Both the position numbers and the translations under genes were made by a program. Below are positions 1 to 9,689 of a stretch of 64,000 nt of DNA, piece after piece. The stretch is taken from contig NZ_CP042912.1 in the NCBI RefSeq assembly GCF_008087665.1, positions 1,612,001-1,676,000 on the forward strand. Reading direction: 5' to 3'. This DNA is from Mariniblastus fucicola. GTDB taxonomy: Bacteria; Planctomycetota; Planctomycetia; Pirellulales; Pirellulaceae. The notes under the pieces were generated by a model. It was not told where the DNA came from. It made no database searches and saw only the letters and a program-made list of their open reading frames with translations. Position 1 is the stretch's first letter; each line of letters begins with the position of its first letter.

Positions 1-1
1 A

Positions 2-619
2 ACAGACCCCTACGCGATCATTTCGCGGAACTCCTACGGCGTTCTGGTGCTCAACGTGACCGATGTGCTGTTCGCAGACGTCGATCTTCCGACACGTTTG
101 CCCAAGAAAAGTCTGGTCGGCTCAATCCTGAACATGTTGGGAATTGAAAAACCGGAGCCGACGTTTGAACAGCGGCTCGTGGAAAAGATAAAGCGTTTGG
201 TCGCGACCGATCCAACGCTTGGGCTTCGTGTATATCGAACCGCGATGGGATACCGGATTGCGGTCACGTCGCGACGGATTCCTTCCAGTGAAGCCAAGGC
301 CAAAGAAGTTTTGAAATGGCTCGGGTCGGACAAGCTTTACGTCAGCCTGTGCTATTCCCAGGACTGCTATCGGGCTCGTTTGACGCCCAAACCCTGGCGG
401 TGCGGAATGAGAAATTTGCTGATTCGGTTTCCGTATGAGAGCAAGGAAGTCGAGGCTCAGTTTGAAAACTGGAAACGCGAATACGAATCCGTTTCCTCAC
501 GGTTCGCGACCTGTGTGCTGGTCGGCGAATTCGGATCGGACCGCGTTGATCCGAGAGTCGAGTCGGTTTTGAAGTTGCATGACCATTTCGTTTTGAACGA
601 TAGCAAACCGCTTGCGTGA
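2..619 (+). CDS. Hypothetical protein, 5' end cut by window
   Basis: The reading frame is open from the first bases of the window, so the N-terminus lies outside it; the GTG at 47 is probably not the real start. About 205 codons are visible, ending in TGA. I do not recognise a family. The visible part is soluble, with no membrane segment. It contains a striking stretch around CYRARLTPKPWRCG (three cysteines in total with the preceding CYSQDC), followed by an acidic/aromatic segment. This Cys-Arg-Trp block looks like a conserved functional core, but that is inference. The gene converges on the antiporter gene on the other strand, with a gap of about 38 bp. Confidence 0.6.
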   Translation, partial: TDPYAIISRNSYGVLVLNVTDVLFADVDLPTRLPKKSLVGSILNMLGIEKPEPTFEQRLVEKIKRLVATDPTLGLRVYRTAMGYRIAVTSRRIPSSEAKAKEVLKWLGSDKLYVSLCYSQDCYRARLTPKPWRCGMRNLLIRFPYESKEVEAQFENWKREYESVSSRFATCVLVGEFGSDRVDPRVESVLKLHDHFVLNDSKPLA

Positions 620-657
620 GTCGCGCGACGTGAACGTCAAAATCGCGTCTCGAATCT

Positions 658-2085
658 TTAGTGGTTGTCGTCATCGTCCGGCAGGCTGTCGATACCAATC
701 AGCTTTCGAGCCAGCGGACCAACCGTCAAACCCTGCACGATGATCGAGAACACGACAACGGCGTAAGTCACCGTAAGCAACGGCTCGCGACAATCTTCGG
801 GTAACGCCATCGCCAACGCGATCGAGATGCCGCCGCGAAGGCCACCCCAAGCCATGATCGTGGTGGTGTGTGGCACGAAGTCGAGCTTCTTTGCAAAGAA
901 TCGTACCGGCAGCAGTAGCGACAGGAAGCGACTGAAGAGCACGATCACGATGGCACAAAGCCCCGCGGTCAGGAACGTCTGATCAAAGTTGATCAGCAGC
1001 AAGTCGAAGCCAATCAGCACGAACAGAATTGCATTGAGCAGGATATCGACCAGCTCCCAGAATTTGTCGACGTACATCTCCGTTTGCTGTGACATGGAAG
1101 TTCCACGAACCGTATCGTTGCCCACAACCAGACCGGCCACGACCATCGCCAACGGAGCGGAAACATGCAGCCAGGCCGCCACAGCGCATCCTCCGAACAC
1201 GCAAGCCAACGTGATCATGACTTCGATTTCATAGTCATCGATTGTCCGTAGCAACCAGAACGTCGCTGCTCCAAACGCGAGTCCCAACAACACTCCGCCG
1301 AGAACTTCTTTGCCGAACAGTTCCAGTACGCCCAATACAGAAACCGGCTCTGCGTGCGCGTCATGCGATTCGTCGGCGACGTCCGCGGTCCCGTGACCGG
1401 AATCAGCATCACCGGGATGCTCGCTTGCGTCCATTGTCGCAGTGGCAACGGTGTTATCCGTGCTGCCGGCGCCGCCGTGATTCGAGTGCGCCCCTGGAGA
1501 ACCTCCACCGGTGGCGATCATGAAGATCGTCAAAAATATGACAACGCCCACGCCATCGTTGAACAGCGACTCGCCAACGATTTTGGTTTCCAGTTTTTTC
1601 GGGACGCCGGCCTGTTTCAAAATGCCCAGAACGGCAATCGGATCTGTCGGTGAAATTAATGCACCAAACAACAGGCAGTGAATGAACTTTAGTGGCAAGC
1701 CCAGCCATCCGAAAACCAGCCAGACGAACAACGCGACCAGAAACGTCGACGCCAGGACTCCGAGCGTCGCAAATACGAGCACCGGCCAGCGTTGGACTTT
1801 AAGTTGGTCAAAATTCGTATGCATCGCTCCCGCGAAAAGCAGAAAGCCCAGCATCACGTCGAGTAACAGTTCTCCAAAATGGATTTGCTCCATCAGGTTG
1901 CTGGCAAACTCAACTGCAAACGAAGACTCGGGCCAGACAATTCGAGTCAGAAAAAGCACCGACGAGAAAGCGATCGCGATGATCATCAGTCCAATCGTGT
2001 TGGGCAGTTTCAAAAAACGAACATTAAGAAACCCGAACAAAGCCGAAAGGGTGATGATGATCGCAGTGATCTGAAATGCAGTCAT
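658..2085 (-). CDS. CPA1-family Na+/H+ antiporter (NhaP-like)
   Basis: A 475-residue polytopic membrane protein, predicted to exchange Na+ (or K+) for H+ across the cytoplasmic membrane. Hallmark CPA motifs are visible: GALISPTDPIAVLG at residues 141-154 and GESLFNDGVGVV at 171-182, the latter holding the acidic ion-binding pair (ND). A late WGGLRGGISIALAM segment is also typical. Between these lies an unusual hydrophilic insert (about residues 193-247) rich in Gly, Asp and Ala with six His residues. It probably forms a loop between membrane helices and could sense pH or bind metal. The ATG at 2085 puts a hydrophobic helix at the very N-terminus, as expected. The gene stands alone and diverges from the gene at 2422. 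Confidence 0.9.
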   Translation of the reverse strand: MTAFQITAIIITLSALFGFLNVRFLKLPNTIGLMIIAIAFSSVLFLTRIVWPESSFAVEFASNLMEQIHFGELLLDVMLGFLLFAGAMHTNFDQLKVQRWPVLVFATLGVLASTFLVALFVWLVFGWLGLPLKFIHCLLFGALISPTDPIAVLGILKQAGVPKKLETKIVGESLFNDGVGVVIFLTIFMIATGGGSPGAHSNHGGAGSTDNTVATATMDASEHPGDADSGHGTADVADESHDAHAEPVSVLGVLELFGKEVLGGVLLGLAFGAATFWLLRTIDDYEIEVMITLACVFGGCAVAAWLHVSAPLAMVVAGLVVGNDTVRGTSMSQQTEMYVDKFWELVDILLNAILFVLIGFDLLLINFDQTFLTAGLCAIVIVLFSRFLSLLLPVRFFAKKLDFVPHTTTIMAWGGLRGGISIALAMALPEDCREPLLTVTYAVVVFSIIVQGLTVGPLARKLIGIDSLPDDDDNH

Positions 2086-2421
2086 GTCGGCTATCCGCGT
2101 CTATTTGGGATTCGCGGCTGTCAGAGATTCAGTTGAAATTTGTCGCGAATTCTACGTGATATTCAGGTAGCCTTTCCAGCGGTGCGGCAAGCAATTACGT
2201 TTTCGTTACCGATCGTGTGGAATAAAACGCTGTGTCCGGGAAATTGCCAGTTGAAAACAGGCTTGGCGGATCGGGAAGTATCCTTTTTTGAACTTTGCCG
2301 CTAAAATCCAGCCTGCGCTGGCGAGGCGGTACGGGAGAAACGGCCAGCAAACAAATCATTGACCACCGATGGGACCTGGCTCGTGAGAGGCCATTCAGAC
2401 GTCAGGTAGATTAGCGTATTT
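2086..2421. other. Intergenic region between divergent genes
   Basis: This 336-bp stretch separates the antiporter gene (minus) from the membrane protein gene (plus), so it must carry promoters for both. Apart from a small inverted repeat around the CCAGC/GCTGG pair near 2310, I see no gene, RNA or clear sigma-70 promoter. Confidence 0.5.
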
Positions 2422-3261
2422 ATGGAACAGCTTTCGGAAACTGAAAAAACCGAGAACCCTTACAAGGCGACTCCGGGCGAGAACATTGAGCTTGCCGAGG
2501 ACGCTCATCAGTTGCGCGATCAACTGAACAAAATGTTCTCTGGGTTCGAAAAACAGTTTCGTGCCGAGAGACCGATTCTTTGGTGGGCGACGCTTCTGTC
2601 GCCGATCATCCTGTCTGTCACCGTGCTCGGACTACTGTGGGTCGCGCAAGGACCAGGCTATGCACTCAAGTGCGTCAATCACGCGTTGTTAACGTTCTTT
2701 GTGTTGGGACGTTTTGTTCTGCTGGCCGGCATGGAAGGCGAGGCAGCCGAACAGGTCGCCAAGATTGCGATGAGGCCCAGCGAGCTATTCGTGTTGGTGA
2801 CGTATCTGGACTTTATTGTTGCTTTGTTTGTAACGTTTCATATGGGAGTCCTGTTTCGGATTCCCAGAATCGGCCCCAAGCTGGCAATGCTGGTCTGGGA
2901 TGGGAAATTCTTTATGGATTCGCAACCGTGGATCAAACGCGTCGCGTTCCTCGGGCTGATCGGATTCGTAATCTTCCCTACATCAACGACCGGAAGTATC
3001 GGTGGCTCGATCTTCGGTCGGCTGTTGGGGCTCAGCCGCTGGGCGACGGTCGGTGGCGTGCTGATTGGAAGCCTGTTGGGCAACTCGATCATGTACGCGT
3101 TTGCCAAACAGATAAACAAGTATCTGGAAGACAACTGGACGCTGCGGATCGTTGGTTTGCTGATCATCATCGTGGCCTGTCTGCTGCTGGAGTGGCGTTA
3201 CCGCACGGTTAAGAACAAGTACATGCAGGATCAAAAGTCTTCCGACAATGCCGAAGCGTAA
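2422..3261 (+). CDS. Putative small multidrug-export-like membrane protein
   Basis: A 279-residue protein with a hydrophilic, acidic N-terminus of about 50 residues, then five or six hydrophobic segments. One segment is a Gly/Ser-rich stretch (TSTTGSIGGSIFGRLLGL) followed by another (GGVLIGSLLGNSIMYAF). That arrangement resembles the Sm_multidrug_ex (PF06695) family, whose transport function is itself poorly proven. It ends in a basic hydrophilic tail. Its 3' end overlaps the start of the uracil-DNA glycosylase gene by 14 bp, suggesting co-transcription. The family call is tentative; that it is an integral membrane protein is clear. Confidence 0.6.
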   Translation: MEQLSETEKTENPYKATPGENIELAEDAHQLRDQLNKMFSGFEKQFRAERPILWWATLLSPIILSVTVLGLLWVAQGPGYALKCVNHALLTFFVLGRFVLLAGMEGEAAEQVAKIAMRPSELFVLVTYLDFIVALFVTFHMGVLFRIPRIGPKLAMLVWDGKFFMDSQPWIKRVAFLGLIGFVIFPTSTTGSIGGSIFGRLLGLSRWATVGGVLIGSLLGNSIMYAFAKQINKYLEDNWTLRIVGLLIIIVACLLLEWRYRTVKNKYMQDQKSSDNAEA

Positions 3262-3961
3262 GGCCCCGAGCAAGGATGCGGAACTCTGGCAAAAACTGCA
3301 GCGACGGGTCGTTCGCTGCAAAAAATGCCCGCGACTGATCGAGCACTGCAAGGCGATCGCAAAAAAGAAACGCAAAGCATACGCCGATCAGAAATACTGG
3401 GGCAAGCCGGTCGAAAACTTTGGCGACGGCAGAGCCGACCTGTTGGTCATGGGGCTGGCTCCTGGAGCACACGGCGCCAATCGAACCGGTCGAATGTTCA
3501 CCGGTGATCGCAGTGGAGATTGGCTCTACCGAGCGATGCACAAATTTGGATTTGCCAGCCAGGCGGAATCGATCGACCGCAACGATGGTCTGGAGTTGGT
3601 GAATTCAGTCGTCAGCGGCGTGTGCCATTGTGCTCCCCCCGACAATAAACCGAACCGCCAAGAGGTCGCCAATTGCCAGCCGTTTTTGGAGCAAACTGTG
3701 GCTCAAGTTCAACCCAAAGTCGTCCTCGCGCTCGGACGGCTGGCGTGGACTGAAACCCTGCGTTTAGCGAAAGAAATCGGCTGGCTGTCGCCCGAAGATG
3801 CTAAGCCGCCGAAGTTCTCTCACGGTGCCGAACATCAGTTTGAATGTGGCGTTTGGATTCTGGCGAGCTACCACCCTAGCCAACAAAATACGTTCACCGG
3901 TCGGTTGACGGAGCCGATGTTTGATGCCGTTTTTGCACGGGCTAGAAAGCTGACGCGTTGA
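3248..3961 (+). CDS. Family 5 uracil-DNA glycosylase (UDGb)
   Basis: A 237-residue base-excision repair enzyme that removes uracil, and in this family often hypoxanthine or other deaminated bases, from DNA. Motif A is GLAPGAHGAN (residues 69-78). It lacks the catalytic Asp/Asn of classical UDGs, which is characteristic of family 5. Motif B is SYHPSQQNTFTG (207-218). Four cysteines placed as in 4Fe-4S UDGs are visible: C24 and C27 (CKKC), C128 and C143. The ATG lies inside the 3' end of the upstream membrane protein gene, so translation is probably coupled. Length and motif spacing fit Thermus-type UDGb. The gene converges on the ROK gene. Confidence 0.92.
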   Translation: MPKRKAPSKDAELWQKLQRRVVRCKKCPRLIEHCKAIAKKKRKAYADQKYWGKPVENFGDGRADLLVMGLAPGAHGANRTGRMFTGDRSGDWLYRAMHKFGFASQAESIDRNDGLELVNSVVSGVCHCAPPDNKPNRQEVANCQPFLEQTVAQVQPKVVLALGRLAWTETLRLAKEIGWLSPEDAKPPKFSHGAEHQFECGVWILASYHPSQQNTFTGRLTEPMFDAVFARARKLTR

Positions 3962-4039
3962 CTTATGAACGGCGATCTGCAAACGGAACATGCAAAGGCC
4001 GCGGTGATGATGTGCGGCTGCAACGTGGCAGCCGACAGA

Positions 4040-5254
4040 CTACGAATCCGACTGGTCAACCAACATCGTATCGCAAGCGTCTTTGTGGGCTTGATAGTAA
4101 GTCCCCTGGAGGATCGCACGTTCTCCCAAAGTCGAGCCTACGATCTTTGGAGGCGAAGGGATGAGCAGCGCAATCGTTTTGGTCAAATGCTCAACCGCCA
4201 TGTCCATTACCGGATATATTTCACCACCGATTACGATGATCGACGGGTCGAGCAAGCTGGCTATGTTCGCGACAGCCAATCCATAGTTCGTCAGGAACTG
4301 CTGCAGAACTTCTATCGCGTCCTGATTTCCATTGGCCGCGGCGGTGGCCAGCGATCTCATTCGAGGACGGGAAGACTCGGTCGATTCAAGCTCGATGCCT
4401 TTTGCGATCGCCAAATCAAGGACGGGGTCCTCTCCACAGATCGTTTCCAAATGCCCCGTGCCCTCGGCAGCAGAAAATTTAAAATCGGCGTCGAAGACCA
4501 TCTTTCCCATCTCGCCAGCAAACCCGGCGCTTCCCTGGTAGAGTTGGCCGTTGATAAAGATCCCCGCACCGATGCCGCGTCGAATCGAAGCGAATACAAA
4601 ATTGTCATAGCCCTTCGCCACGCCGTGCGCAGACTCCGCCGTTGCCGCAGCGTTGATGTCGTTCACAATCCGAATCGCGATGCCCGGAATCTCGGATTCA
4701 AGTCGTCCTTTGAGATCGAAATCTGTCCAACCGTTGATCTTGGGCGCTTTTGCGATGTGAGACGTTTTCGGGTCGACAGTTCCCGGCACGCCCACCGTGA
4801 TCGCTCGCAATGGCGGAGCGTCCTGTTCAAAGCTGGACTTGTAGATTCCGCAGATGTCGTTGATGGCACGAACGATGTTTGCGAACGTTGCGTTTCCACC
4901 TGTTTCAGCAGCAGTCGGCAATCGGGATGTCAGCTGAATCTTGCCGCTCATGTCGCCCAGAGCAATCTGGATAACGTGCTCTCCAACGTCGACTCCAATC
5001 GCACAGCCGAACAGAGGATTAAGCTTTACGACACTCGCCGGTCGGCCTGGCCCCGCTCCATCAACCGTGGTCGATTCGTGCACGCAAAGCACGTCGGACT
5101 CCATCAGCTCGTTCACCAGTCGCGTAATGCTGGGCGTCGATAAACCAGTTTCCTTCGAGATCAACCGGCGGCTGACTTCTCGATGAGCCCGAATGACCTC
5201 AATCACCCTATGGATGCTTTGGTTTGCCGCTTTGGAGGAATTGATTGATGTCAC
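4040..5254 (-). CDS. ROK-family transcriptional regulator
   Basis: A 404-residue protein with an N-terminal winged helix-turn-helix (about residues 14-75, including LISKETGLSTPSITRLVNEL) joined to a ROK sugar-kinase-like domain. This is the NagC/XylR-type layout of a sugar-responsive repressor. The ATP/sugar fold is supported by IGVDVGEHV (87-93), NDINAAATAE (198-207) and GIGAGIFINGQL. The zinc-binding signature is degraded: the usual GExGH reads GEMGK (247-251), and the CxCGxxGC cluster is replaced by a segment with a single Cys (TICGED). Structural zinc is therefore probably absent. No sugar gene lies next to it, so the effector cannot be inferred. Confidence 0.9.
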   Translation of the reverse strand: MTSINSSKAANQSIHRVIEVIRAHREVSRRLISKETGLSTPSITRLVNELMESDVLCVHESTTVDGAGPGRPASVVKLNPLFGCAIGVDVGEHVIQIALGDMSGKIQLTSRLPTAAETGGNATFANIVRAINDICGIYKSSFEQDAPPLRAITVGVPGTVDPKTSHIAKAPKINGWTDFDLKGRLESEIPGIAIRIVNDINAAATAESAHGVAKGYDNFVFASIRRGIGAGIFINGQLYQGSAGFAGEMGKMVFDADFKFSAAEGTGHLETICGEDPVLDLAIAKGIELESTESSRPRMRSLATAAANGNQDAIEVLQQFLTNYGLAVANIASLLDPSIIVIGGEIYPVMDMAVEHLTKTIALLIPSPPKIVGSTLGERAILQGTYYQAHKDACDTMLVDQSDS

Positions 5255-5375
5255 GCTAGCCTGTCCGCAGCTACAAATGAGAAGCCGTAAGTCCGAGTTT
5301 CAGAAGCCATACAGGCCCCTACTGTGAAGTTTTACCCCATAATCTGGGTGGTTGGCAACCGGACACCTGGTTGGT

Positions 5376-7133
5376 TCAATCCCACCACCAGGAATCGCTT
5401 GTCGTCGAACCAGCAACTGCTTTTTCGATTTGGGCTGTAAACTCGACGTCGCGTTCGATTTTAAGATTCGCCTTGTTCACAAAATCTTTGGCATCAAACG
5501 AGACTCCGCCGGAAACTCCGATCAGCGTATGGATCGTCAGCTCTCCATTTCGACGTTCCTTGATAACGCGTCGGTTCATCACCGAGTCCACGCATTCGGC
5601 AGGTCGGAAGCGGGAAACTTGCCAACCCGTTTGTGAAGTTTTGTCGTTGCCAACAAAAAAGGGCATCTGCCAGTCCGCGTTCTTCGCCAACTCGAACTCG
5701 CGAATCATGTTTGCCACGATCGCCAGGTCAAAGATGTTTTTCAGTTCGTTGTAAACAGGATAGATGTCGGCAAGTTCATCGAAGTGCGCCGTAAAGTCAC
5801 GAGCAAACGTCTTCGTCGGACCGATCGCCTCGCCGGTGTGAATTCGTTCTCCATCCGCATCGATCAACTCGGTCTCGGCCAGCACTTTGACACCAGGCCC
5901 GGTAAATTCAAAGAGAGTCTGAGCCTCGTTTGAGATCAGACGATCGTAGTTCAATGCGAACCACCAGCGGACCACATCCATCGGAGGCGGATTGCCATCG
6001 GCGTCCAGAGTCACGCGTTTTAGATAACCAGCGACCGAGGGAATCGAAGGTTCGATTCCCATCCCCAGCAGTTTCATGTGATGGTCTGCGTCGACCAGAA
6101 TTCTGGCCGCATGACTGGATGCCGGAATTCCGAACACTTCGATGTCCTGCTGGCCAAGTGCCTCGCGAAGCCCGTTTTCCCAACGCTTGCCGCTGCCTTT
6201 TGCTGTCGCGACATACTGCTTCGTCGCCGCCAGATTCTTCTTTCGCGGCACGATCGCACAGCCGAACTTACCTGAGTTTGACCACGCATTACGAAGGCAA
6301 ATCACCAAATCGTCCAACATCAGGACAGGCTTCCCGTCGACGGCACTGACCGTTTTGCCTTGTTCGTTTCGTTTCCAACTTCCGGCAGGTCCGGCGACAA
6401 TGATTTCGCCAGAATCCGGGTCGAGGATCACGTAGCGGATCTGAGTAAGACCAGCCAGATACAGCATCGCATCGGTCGGAGGCAGTCCTTGGGCCGTACG
6501 TTTCTCCGCAGCACGCTCCAACCGCGTCAACGAGACCTTTCTCAGATTCGATGTCTTGTGTACAGAGCCGCGTTTTGCGAGCTCGTCGTCAAAGTCAGCC
6601 AGCGACGCCAGCGTGCGGTTGCTTCTCGGAATTCTGTTCAGCACGCCTCTCGCATCGACAAATACGCCTGTCGGATACGGCGACATCGTTCCATTGCCTC
6701 CGCCGTTGTTTTCCCAGGTATCCGAGGCAACGGTGTTCTGGATTAGTTGAATCAGAGTGTTAAAGTCGTTCGCGGTGATTCCGCCCTGATCGCCACCGCC
6801 GTTCTGGACCGTTCCTGACATGCCGCCGCCACCGGAAAAGAACGTGTCGCCGCTTTGCAGCAAACTGTAAGCTCGACTGCGGGCTTGGTCGTCATCGATC
6901 GATGCAACGGTCTGTAACGCGGCTTCGTGTTCGCCGATGCCGATCTGGGAGTTGGCGATCTGCTGCAGCGCAGTCGCGTTGTCACCCGCGGCAGTGATCG
7001 CCGCCGAGAACTCGCCGTCTGAAAGATACTGTTGAACTTCCTGAGCAAGACATGTCATCTGCAAGCCAAGCACGAGAATCGCGACCTGCAGAAATTTTGC
7101 AACACAGTTTTCAACGCCAAGTGAATGACTCAT
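5376..7133 (-). CDS. DUF1598 domain-containing secreted protein
   Basis: The protein is 585 residues. The ATG at 7133 is preferred over one at 7193 because an AGGAGG Shine-Dalgarno lies five bases upstream and the product then begins with a signal peptide (hydrophobic VAILVLGLQMTCLAQ). After a short helical N-terminal repeat-like part and a Gly/Ser-rich linker, the main domain (including GLPPTDAMLYLAGLTQIRYV and FGCAIVPRKKNL) matches DUF1598, a family I know only from planctomycetes, with no known function. It is probably exported. It follows the nitroreductase gene in the same direction with a 50-bp gap, so the two may be co-transcribed. Confidence 0.85.
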   Translation of the reverse strand: MSHSLGVENCVAKFLQVAILVLGLQMTCLAQEVQQYLSDGEFSAAITAAGDNATALQQIANSQIGIGEHEAALQTVASIDDDQARSRAYSLLQSGDTFFSGGGGMSGTVQNGGGDQGGITANDFNTLIQLIQNTVASDTWENNGGGNGTMSPYPTGVFVDARGVLNRIPRSNRTLASLADFDDELAKRGSVHKTSNLRKVSLTRLERAAEKRTAQGLPPTDAMLYLAGLTQIRYVILDPDSGEIIVAGPAGSWKRNEQGKTVSAVDGKPVLMLDDLVICLRNAWSNSGKFGCAIVPRKKNLAATKQYVATAKGSGKRWENGLREALGQQDIEVFGIPASSHAARILVDADHHMKLLGMGIEPSIPSVAGYLKRVTLDADGNPPPMDVVRWWFALNYDRLISNEAQTLFEFTGPGVKVLAETELIDADGERIHTGEAIGPTKTFARDFTAHFDELADIYPVYNELKNIFDLAIVANMIREFELAKNADWQMPFFVGNDKTSQTGWQVSRFRPAECVDSVMNRRVIKERRNGELTIHTLIGVSGGVSFDAKDFVNKANLKIERDVEFTAQIEKAVAGSTTSDSWWWD

Positions 7134-7183
7134 GCCAACCTCCTCTGTTTTCGCCCCACTTCGAGTATAGCTGTCAGCCATCC

Positions 7184-7852
7184 CTAGTGCCACGTCGAGA
7201 TTTCATTGGCCGTTTTCTTGGCGATGTCCGGCACGAGGGCTCCTGCGGCGGGCTGTCCCACGACCAAAACGAGAAACGGCCGTTCATTTGACGGTCTGCC
7301 CAAAATTCTGTTGAGGAATTTCATCGGGCTGGGCGTATGGGTCAGAGTTGCACAACCTGCATCGTGCAGAGCGGCAATCAGAAATCCGGTGGCGATGCCG
7401 ACCGATTCGCTCACGTAGTAGTGTTTGACCTTTTCGCCGGTTTCGTCGAACCCGAAAGTCTGTGAAAAAATCACAATCAACGTTGAAGCCGTTTCGAGAA
7501 ACGGCTTGCTCGCGTTCGTCCCCAGCGGCGCCAACGCGTCGAGCCAATCCTGAGGGGCCTTGCCGTGATAGAACTCATATTCTTCCACTTCCGCAGCCTT
7601 GCGAATCTCAGCTTTGATCTCCGGGCTTTTGACAACGCTGAAATGCCACGGTTGAAGATTTGCCCCGTTCGGTGCCGTTCCCGCAGCGAGTAAACAGTTT
7701 TCGATAACGGCGTCGGGTATCGGAGCGTCGGAAAAATCGCGAACGCTGCGCCGGGTTTTGAGATGACTATAGAAGTCCGCAGAACGTTTCTCCATTTCCT
7801 CCGCAGGCCTGGTTTCAAAATTTTTCAGCGGAATGTGGTTTCCTTTTGCCAT
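7184..7852 (-). CDS. Nitroreductase-family FMN oxidoreductase
   Basis: A 222-residue flavoprotein of the nitroreductase/iodotyrosine deiodinase fold. The frame is open further upstream, but the ATG at 7852 (MAKGNHIPL) puts the FMN-binding RRSVRDFS at residues 34-41, where the family has it, and is the credible start. A second signature, [11 protein letters not shown], lies at 61-71. The C-terminal [12 protein letters not shown] strand is also typical. It is predicted to be a cytoplasmic NAD(P)H-dependent FMN enzyme; the substrate is unknown. The TNANG-like PNGAN motif recalls the BluB/iodotyrosine deiodinase branch more than NfsB, but it lacks extra BluB features I could point to. Confidence 0.87.
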   Translation of the reverse strand: MAKGNHIPLKNFETRPAEEMEKRSADFYSHLKTRRSVRDFSDAPIPDAVIENCLLAAGTAPNGANLQPWHFSVVKSPEIKAEIRKAAEVEEYEFYHGKAPQDWLDALAPLGTNASKPFLETASTLIVIFSQTFGFDETGEKVKHYYVSESVGIATGFLIAALHDAGCATLTHTPSPMKFLNRILGRPSNERPFLVLVVGQPAAGALVPDIAKKTANEISTWH

Positions 7853-7927
7853 GTCGGGCTCGTGCTTTGAAGGTGGAGAGTTGCTGCGGTTTGAGTTACG
7901 ATAGGCAGACAAATTTACAATAATACG

Positions 7928-9493
7928 ATGCTTCGCAAGCCCTGCCTTGGCTTGAGGAATTGTCTTTTCAAAATCGGGATGCGACCAATCACTGCCAATA
8001 ACATTCTTCGGATTCGCTTCCTGTTCACACGATTGTTTTTGTTGTTGGTTGCTGCGTCTGCAATTGCCGGCAACGTCTCGGCGGACATCACGTTGCCGCA
8101 ACTCTTTTCTGACCACATGGTACTGCAGCGACAAAGCAGCGTGCCGGTGTGGGGCACTGCGACACCGAATGAGAAACTGATGATCTCGTTCGGTGAGTCC
8201 GAGTACAAAGTGACGGCCAATGCCGGCGGACGATGGTCAACCATGATTCGCACCGGTGGCGCCGGCGGTCCGTTTGAGCTGGGCGTGTCGTCGGAAGATT
8301 CAGATTTGAAAGTCGGATTCACCAACGTCATGGTCGGCGATGTCTGGATCTGCGCTGGACAGTCGAACATGGAGTGGCCGGTTAATAAAGCACTTAATCC
8401 GGAAACCGAAATTGAAAAGGCCAAGAACTTTTCGAACGTCCGGCTGTTTTCGATCGAGACGTCTTCGTCGCCAACTCCGCTGGAGGATTTTGGCGTCGTG
8501 ACTCCATGGTCGGTTTGCGGTCCCGATTCAGTCAAAGAGTTTTCAGCCGTAGGCTATTTTTTCGGCCGCGAGCTTTCACGGAAACTTGATGACGTTCCAA
8601 TTGGTCTGATCGATTCGACCTGGGGAGGCACGCGATGCGAAGCCTGGACGTCCCGCGAATCGCTTGACGAAGTCGAATCTTTGGCGCCGCTGTTGAAGCA
8701 CTGGGACGAACAAAAAGAATTGGTGACCAGTCGGAATCACCCCGCCAATATCTACAACGCTATGGTCGCTCCAATGACCCGGTTTCCAGTGCGAGGATTT
8801 ATCTGGTATCAGGGCGAAGCCAACGTTGGACGCGGTCACCAATATGGAACTTTGTTTCCCACACTGATCAGTGATTGGCGAAAGCAGTTTGGTTCGGAGG
8901 AACTGCCGTTCTACTTCGTTCAGTTGGCACCGTATAAGTACGAGGGCCGCGGCGAAAACGCATTGCAGGAACTGTGGGACGCTCAGCTGAAAACAGCCAA
9001 AACCGTTCCCGGAACAGGGATGGTCGTGACAACCGATGTTGGGAATCTCGAAGACATCCATCCTCGCAACAAGCAAACGGTCGGGCAACGATTGGCGCTG
9101 CTGGCGTTTGGCGACTGCTACGCGGAAGAGCTGAAAGACAATCCGGTTGAAGGCGAGACTTGCGGTCCGTTGTTCGAATCGATCTCGAAGTCGGGTGCTC
9201 AGGTTCGAGTCACTTTCAAACACGCGGGCGAAAGTTTGCGACTCAGAGGTCAGGATACAACGCTAAAAGGGTTCTCTGTGTGCGGCGAAGACCGTGTCTT
9301 TCATCCTGCCGTGGCGACGATCGTTGACGACGTGGTCGTCGATTTGATCTGCTCGAAAGTTCCAGATCCTGTGGAAGTTCGCTACGGTTGGAACGCAGAA
9401 TTCGAGATGAATCTGACCAATGATTCTGGCTTGCCGGCGTCTCCTTTTCGCAGCGACGATTTTCCGCTGGCGTCTGAAGGTAAAAACTTTTAA
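7928..9493 (+). CDS. Sialate O-acetylesterase / SGNH hydrolase
   Basis: Removes O-acetyl groups from sialic acid or other acetylated glycans, probably in the periplasm. The protein is 521 residues from the ATG at 7928. An in-frame ATG at 7979 gives a more compact signal peptide (hydrophobic [18 protein letters not shown]) and may be the true start. The catalytic serine lies in GQSNMEW (144-150) and the Asp-x-x-His dyad in DIHPRN near residue 378. An N-terminal beta domain begins at [15 protein letters not shown], a standard opening for this family. It diverges from the nitroreductase gene. Confidence 0.9.
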   Translation: MLRKPCLGLRNCLFKIGMRPITANNILRIRFLFTRLFLLLVAASAIAGNVSADITLPQLFSDHMVLQRQSSVPVWGTATPNEKLMISFGESEYKVTANAGGRWSTMIRTGGAGGPFELGVSSEDSDLKVGFTNVMVGDVWICAGQSNMEWPVNKALNPETEIEKAKNFSNVRLFSIETSSSPTPLEDFGVVTPWSVCGPDSVKEFSAVGYFFGRELSRKLDDVPIGLIDSTWGGTRCEAWTSRESLDEVESLAPLLKHWDEQKELVTSRNHPANIYNAMVAPMTRFPVRGFIWYQGEANVGRGHQYGTLFPTLISDWRKQFGSEELPFYFVQLAPYKYEGRGENALQELWDAQLKTAKTVPGTGMVVTTDVGNLEDIHPRNKQTVGQRLALLAFGDCYAEELKDNPVEGETCGPLFESISKSGAQVRVTFKHAGESLRLRGQDTTLKGFSVCGEDRVFHPAVATIVDDVVVDLICSKVPDPVEVRYGWNAEFEMNLTNDSGLPASPFRSDDFPLASEGKNF

Positions 9494-9689
9494 ATCGGGT
9501 CGGCCAACGATTTTCGTTCGTCACGGTTTGGACTTTTGAGGCTTCAAACCGCCGGGATTGCAGAACGCCGATAGAATTCAACGCGACGTCGGTTAAATTG
9601 TCGGGCTCCGATCACTCACTCGCCTGACTCGCGCGTCACGTTTTTTTTTCGAGACGTTGTATCAGGCAGATTTGCAAGAAGTTACCGCC

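Noticed and set aside
3965-5143. Long plus-strand open frame (392 codons)
   Set aside because: It is the opposite strand of the ROK gene, whose product has clear family motifs; the plus-strand translation has none.
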